DNA of 11,870 bases from Larix sibirica. Lineage: Eukaryota > Streptophyta > Pinopsida > Pinales > Pinaceae. The notes beneath the pieces are model-generated. The model had not been told where the DNA came from. It made no database searches and was given only the letters and a program-made list of their open reading frames with translations. Every line of letters begins with the position of its first letter. Positions within the stretch are counted from its first letter, which is position 1. The position numbers and the translations under genes are program-made. The stretch is from the NCBI GenBank assembly GCA_004151065.3, contig NWUY0300025744.1, positions 13,012 to 24,881 of the forward strand, in the 5' to 3' direction. Shown here piece after piece: positions 7,171-11,870 of this stretch.

Positions 7171-7463
7171 CAAATAAACAATTTCCGTAGATTTTCAACT
7201 TAAGGTGTTAAATATGAGAATATGAAACGATCTTAGTACCCAATATCATAAACCTATTTTCATTTTGAATTCTCAAATAAACAATTTCAACCAATTTTCA
7301 ACTTAAGTTGTTAAATATGAGACCAACTTAGTGCCCCATGTCATAAACCTATTTTGATTTTTGAATTCTCAAATAAACAATTTTAGTCAATTTTCAACTT
7401 AAGTTGTTAAATATGAGATGATAATTGTGCTCCCTATCATAAACCTATTTTTATTTTTATTTA
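7171..7463. repeat. Minisatellite, three units of about 94-103 bp (copy 2)
   Basis: Copy-2 equivalent of 1456-1748, with units starting at 7171, 7274 and 7370. The internal unit-to-unit differences are the same as in copy 1. Confidence 0.88.
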
Positions 7464-7864
7464 CTCATAACCACCCTTAATAATAATTTGTTTAATTTTT
7501 TAAATCTTCACTATTAACATTTTTTTCATTGGAAAGGAAAAACTAATTGTTATTCAAATAGAATGAATCAAACATAATAATTTAAGTGTATCTGACTGTC
7601 CAAAAATTGACCAAGTCACTAACATACTACTCATAAAACTATGACAAAAGTTTGTCATACCAACCAAAAACTATGATGAATCTTGCTTCATCTCAAACTC
7701 AATAAAGAGTTGGATTCATAGATCTCATAACCCCCATCTACAACTCTAAACCCATACCTACAAATATTTATTTACAAAAAATAAGATAACTTAAAAAAAC
7801 AGTCATCCTTATACACTTTTGGCAAACCAAGAGAACCAAAAGTACTAACAAAAAAGTCTGCTAA

Positions 7865-8423
7865 TCAAAACCAGTATACCTGGAGATAACCATTTGACAT
7901 CACATGGCCATCCTAGAATTCTTCAAAAAACAATTGACCCTACACTAGTCCAATAGTTGTTTTGGAAAAAATATCATCTTCAGAGTTATACTACCGATAA
8001 ATATGCATTAAGATTATGTTATTGAACTTTGTCTGGAGCTCCCTAATCTTGTGTTTCCAATGAGCCAAAATAACCACTTGTAAGTTTTCTTTCCTATCTT
8101 CCCATTCAACAAACACTCTAGAATCACCTACCACCTCTAGGGACAATAAACCTTTAAAGAAGGCAAAATGAAGCAATCCCCAAAGTGCCAACAGTTCTAC
8201 TCTCGTGTTGGTTCCTTCACCACAACCCATCCAAACATGAAAACTATAATTACCTCTAACAGTTCTGATAACCATTCCTACACCACATTGACCCAATTGA
8301 GAAGCACCATAAAAAAAACCAATAGGTTTAGTTTATGAAAGGGAAGGAGCAGTAAGGAGTCTGGAGACTTTCTCCTCTAAGTCCTTATGATACTCCCTAT
8401 ACACACCCACAATAATGGAGCTT
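7865..8423 (-). pseudogene. LINE RNase H domain (copy 2)
   Basis: Same sequence as 2150-2708. The Tyr-for-Asp change is at 8309-8311, and the in-frame stops are at 7913-7915, 7940-7942, 7991-7993 and 8333-8335. Confidence 0.92.
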
Positions 8424-8448
8424 ACTCTGGGAATAATTTTATGAAAAT

Positions 8449-8915
8449 TTAAAAAATAACTAAATTCCCATGTCTCCAAATCCCCCAAGAAATATACAAA
8501 GGAATATCATTAAAATTAACATCATTTGAAGCTCGGTGAGCTAAGCTTCCTTCAAAAGAACCTTGTTCCCAACAGACATAAATATTGAAACTCAAAGTTA
8601 TTTCCAACCATACTTGTTGAGTAAACAAACATTGAACAAACAAGTGGTCCATATTCAACATCTCTTTTACATAATATGCAAACGTTTGATCCAACATCTC
8701 CTCTCTTTAGAAAATTATCCCAGGTCAACACTTTATTCTCCAAAGCTAACCAACAGAAACACTTCAATTTTAAAGGTGCATTCCACTTCCATAAAATTGT
8801 GTGCCACCATTTTTCCTCATTTTTAAGCAAGAAAAAGAAATAGCATCATAAGCCATTTTAGCACTAACATGACCTATAGAAACATTCCAAGACCGAAACA
8901 ATTTCATCTTCCAAC
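8449..8915 (-). pseudogene. LINE zf-RVT zinc-knuckle domain (copy 2)
   Basis: Same sequence as 2734-3200, including the one-base frame change (here at 8653) that separates CILC from HLFVQC. Confidence 0.92.
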
Positions 8916-8949
8916 TTTGACAACTTGATCCCACCGTGATTTAATCCCT

Positions 8950-9815
8950 TTATAAAGGATTTCCATAGACTTCAACAGAGTTTCTTTCCAGCCCCAGTTC
9001 CTCAACAAGTAACCAAAAATGTGTGGCGGTTCCCCTTGTATCAAGTCTTTTCACATGTGCCAAATACTTGATACCCATGTTATTCAAAGATAGAATAATG
9101 TCAAATGAAAGCTTATAGAACCCTTCTCCACCATTAGAAGGATCCTCATCGAGTTTAACTTGATTCCCATTTCCAATTTTCCATGCAATCCAGTACCCCA
9201 AGTTAGGAAAAGAGGCAATCAATCCTCTCCAAATATTTGAAACCATTAAGCCCCTTTTGTTTTCCCTCTTGATCCAGTCAATCATAAGTTTATTTTTTAA
9301 GCCTTTTCCCCAAATAATTTCACTCCATAAACCTTTTCCTAACATACCTCTCCAAAGACTCTTCATAGCCAGGGTATACCCAAACAAGTAGATGTTTTTC
9401 AGTCCCCAACCCCAAAACTTCTTTGGATCAAAAATCTTTTCCCATTTGACTAGATGTACCCCTTCTTTACTTTTTTTGCATATCCATAAAAAAATGATCC
9501 TCTTTTGGCTAATTTTATTTAATATGGATTTTGGTATTTCGGCTAAGGATAGCCAATACACATGAATATTCTCCAAAAGGACTGATTTAGTAATATCAAT
9601 ATTCCCCTAAGGTAAATCCATCTAAAACACCATCCACTTTCTTTTCAACCTTCTTTAACAACCACAACCAATATTATTTCAGATAATTATTTGGATTCAA
9701 GAAATAACCTAAATACTTGAAACATGTATCAATAGCTTCCATAGGAAAGGGGAAGAAAACATGGATTTGTTCTCGGACTTCCTCATCTACCCCATTCACA
9801 AGAAAAATAGATTTT
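8950..9815 (-). pseudogene. LINE RT thumb/connection region (copy 2)
   Basis: Same sequence as 3235-4100. The long surviving frame is 8950-9576 and its translation is identical to copy 1. Confidence 0.93.
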
Positions 9816-9824
9816 TGGATATAA

Positions 9825-10581
9825 TACCCATACTAGTAGCATCACATAAACACTCTATGATCTCCTGGTAAGCACTCCATTCCTCCACGATCCCATTGCC
9901 AAAAACAATCACATCGTCTACAAACAAAAGGTGAGTAATAAAACGATAGGATGAGATTTTTTATCCTTTTGATTCTCCCTTCCCTTTTTTCCTTTTCAAT
10001 TAACCTGTTGAATCCTTCGAAAATTATTAGAAAAAGTAATGGTGATAGTGAGCATCCTTTTCTAAGGCCCCCATAGCTTTTAAAAAACCTCAAAGGAGAT
10101 CCATTTATAAAAACATCAAAGTTTGCAGAAGTCACACATCCCACGATCCAGTTAGTAACTTCTAAACTTAACCCTATTTGCATCAAACTAGTCCACTTTA
10201 TCATATGCTTTTACCGGATCCATTTTCAAGATCAAGGCTTCCAACTTCTTGATCTTAATAGAATGGACGCTCTCTTGAGCAACTCCAATAACATCAAAAA
10301 ATTATTTGTTATTTAAGAATACAAATTGTTCTCTTGACATGCATTCTACCAATCTTGGTTTGATTCTATTTGCAATCACTTTTGCTATGATTTTGTAGAT
10401 CACATTATAGAGGGAGATTGGTTTGAAATCATTAAAAGAAACAATGTTGGCACTTTTAGGAATAAGTGCAATAAATGTGGCATTAATGGCACCTAAGACA
10501 TTCCCTTGAAATCTGGACTCTTCCACCACCTTCAACAAGTCACCTCCCATAATGTAAAAAAAATCCAAAAAAACTCCATAG
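9825..10581 (-). pseudogene. LINE reverse transcriptase domain (copy 2)
   Basis: Same sequence as 4110-4866. Fingers are at 10302-10568, the motif-A Asp at 10218-10220, LRKG at 10055-10066 and FVDD at 9913-9924. The same homopolymer frameshift lies at 9957-9962. Confidence 0.94.
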
Positions 10582-10582
10582 T

Positions 10583-10768
10583 CTAACCATCCAGGCCTTG
10601 ACTCTTTGACTTAGCAAAATTCTTTAATATGTCTTCAATTTCTTTAAGAGAAACATGATCCCCTTCTCTTTGACCATCTTCATCATAGAATAACCTAGGA
10701 AAACATTGTATGACTTGCATTTGAGTACCTATACTACTCATACCTGGATTATGAAAAAAGTGACCCAA
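10583..10768 (-). pseudogene. LINE ORF2 segment just before the RT (copy 2)
   Basis: Same sequence as 4868-5053, with the KSKSQGLDG box ending at TAG 10583-10585. Confidence 0.9.
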
Positions 10769-10777
10769 GTAGTGCTA

Positions 10778-11260
10778 CTACAGCATCTTCCTGCGCTTTT
10801 TTAGAAGAGACTTTATTCCCATTGTGATGCAAAATGTCCCAGATAGAATTATATTTCTTTGATGATTACCATATTTGTCAAAAAATATTGAATTTTCATC
10901 CCCTTGAGCTAGCCAAATAGCCATGCTTTTCAATCTCCATGTTTCCTCCTCTATCCTAAGGATCTCTGTTTTTTTAGCCTCTATAATATCCAAGTAATAT
11001 TTATCCACCTCATAAAAAATCCATGAACTATTTCTAATAAAGTTGGTTGGGTCACTTCCTCGATCTTCATCAACTCTTGTTTTAAATATGATTTTTTCTT
11101 CTTCTCCCATTGAACTACTTCAGCTTTAATTTATTTCCATTTAAAAACCAAATGTTGCATAAATATACCCTCAATAATTTGGGCCAATTCTCTCCATTGA
11201 TTTCTAATCAAAGTAGTAAAAGCTTCCTCTAACATTATTGACATATAAACCATTCTATGT
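10778..11260 (-). pseudogene. LINE ORF2 EN-RT linker (copy 2)
   Basis: Same sequence as 5063-5545, with WRLKS and WLAQGDEN. The truncation point of the LINE lies just to the right. Confidence 0.9.
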
Positions 11261-11436
11261 AAAGATTTAAATATATAAAATCACATAAAGATGACATAAA
11301 ATATATCATTTATGCAAAAGAAGTATAAGTGTGGTAAAAGCACATATAACAAGTTATACAACTTGACGAGAACTTTATACTCAAAACGAGAACTCTAGCC
11401 ATAAAAACACATTTTTTGCATAAAAAACACCAAAAA

Positions 11437-11437
11437 N
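11437..11437. other. Undetermined base at end of copy 2
   Basis: A second single n lies exactly where copy 2 ends and unique flank begins, preceded by A-rich sequence and followed ten bases later by a G-rich run. Confidence 0.95.
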
Positions 11438-11870
11438 TCTGACTATAGGAGGGGGTAGGGGGGCATTATTCGAATTCATAATTAATTTAACCCTCCCATG
11501 TGCAACATAAACTAAGAAATGTAAGTGCAAGTGCATGAATGTAAAACAAAATGAAATTAAAACACTATCCACACACATATCATGCATAAACAAGCATATT
11601 CATCACATGAAGTAAATATAATCATTACACTTTCATACTAAAAATTATCAATTAGTTGAAGAAGATCCAATTATCTAGTTGTGAAAGAGCAATTTGCCAC
11701 CCAATCGTATGTATCAACTACAAATACCAATCCCAGTATGGGTTATGAAGCCACCAAGGCGGAGGAAACACCTACAATCTTCTCTCTCTCCACCCAAAAC
11801 CCATTTGCTCTCATGATTAGCCATTCTACACACCACTGAGTAATTACAGGAATCTCACTTAACCATCACA
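11438..11870. other. Unique right flank, no gene recognised
   Basis: This 433-base flank is present once in the window. It opens with a G-rich run at 11448-11463, continues AT-rich to about 11690, then becomes less AT-rich with a CT-repeat at 11779-11791. The only clean small frame in the last part is a 36-codon minus-strand ATG frame at 11714-11824, which I do not recognise and do not call. There is no LINE sequence and no similarity to the tandem unit. Confidence 0.6.

Larger units (their letters stand above)
7865..11275 (-). mobile_element. 5'-truncated, decayed plant L1-type LINE (copy 2)
   Basis: Copy-2 equivalent of the LINE at 2150-5560, shifted by 5715 bases. All translated fragments are identical to copy 1, so every stop and frame change is shared. 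The terminal TGA is at 7865-7867. As in copy 1, the endonuclease and ORF1 are absent on the right and the element stops in AT-rich sequence about 150 bases before the n at 11437. The two LINEs are therefore products of one insertion that was duplicated (or duplicated in assembly) after it decayed, not two independent insertions. Confidence 0.95.
5716..11436. repeat. Tandem unit, copy 2 (about 5.7 kb)
   Basis: The second head-to-tail copy, starting directly after the undetermined base at 5715 and ending before the one at 11437. Its content and order match copy 1. Its right end is slightly longer than in copy 1: after the shared GCATAAAA it has an extra A and then a short A-rich extension. Beyond 11437 the sequence no longer resembles the start of the unit, so the array stops here in this window. 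Confidence 0.97.

Noticed and set aside
1-11436. The 5.7-kb units as LTRs, or the whole as a new replicon or CRISPR-like array
   Set aside because: The units are direct repeats, but I see no primer-binding site, polypurine tract, internal gag-pol or spacer structure between them; they abut at a single n and contain ordinary dead LINE sequence.
11448-11463. Possible G-quadruplex
   Set aside because: Only three separated G-runs are present, one of them just GG; a standard four-run pattern is not met.
11381-11593. Minus-strand 70-codon frame across 11437
   Set aside because: It crosses the undetermined base and joins unit sequence to unrelated flank; there are no motifs.
11714-11824. 36-codon minus-strand ATG frame in the right flank
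   Set aside because: It is short, not recognised, and has no supporting signal beyond an ATG and a stop.

Overview
The window looks like repetitive DNA from a plant nuclear genome. It is AT-rich, has no bacterial gene layout, and its only clearly recognisable protein family is the plant L1-type LINE ORF2 (reverse transcriptase, zf-RVT-like zinc knuckle and RNase H, in that order). Species cannot be told from the sequence; LINEs of this flavour are familiar from dicots. I see no intact host gene, RNA gene, CRISPR array or prokaryotic operon.

Layout: a unit of about 5.7 kb occurs twice head to tail (1-5714 and 5716-11436), with an offset of exactly 5715 bases. A single undetermined base (n) ends each unit (5715 and 11437). 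Within a unit, from left to right: (i) a GC-richer plus-strand open frame of 89 codons, open from base 1 and ending in TAA, which looks like the C-terminus of an unrecognised protein; (ii) about 240 bases of apparent 3'-trailer ending in A8; (iii) about 1.6 kb of AT-rich DNA with a 67-bp dimer, a roughly 100-bp trimer and two short hairpins, part of which is probably the LINE 3' UTR; (iv) a 5'-truncated, badly decayed LINE ORF2 on the minus strand (about 5560 down to 2150); (v) a short AT-rich tail. From 11438 to 11870 is single-copy flank with no supportable gene.

The LINE is dead. It has at least eight frame changes, many in-frame stops, a lost first catalytic Asp in RNase H, no endonuclease domain and no ORF1. 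Nevertheless its conserved motifs can still be read piecewise and in order. Every lesion I checked is shared by both units, so the duplication is younger than the decay, or is an assembly product.

The most notable point is the distribution of differences between the units. I count nine substitutions in the first 192 bases, none in the core (about 193-5649, by sampled comparison and identical translations), and six substitutions plus an indel in the last 65 bases, right beside the n characters. That pattern fits a duplicated or gap-filled contig with independently determined ends, or gene conversion of the core. I do not see evidence for a new biological system here.
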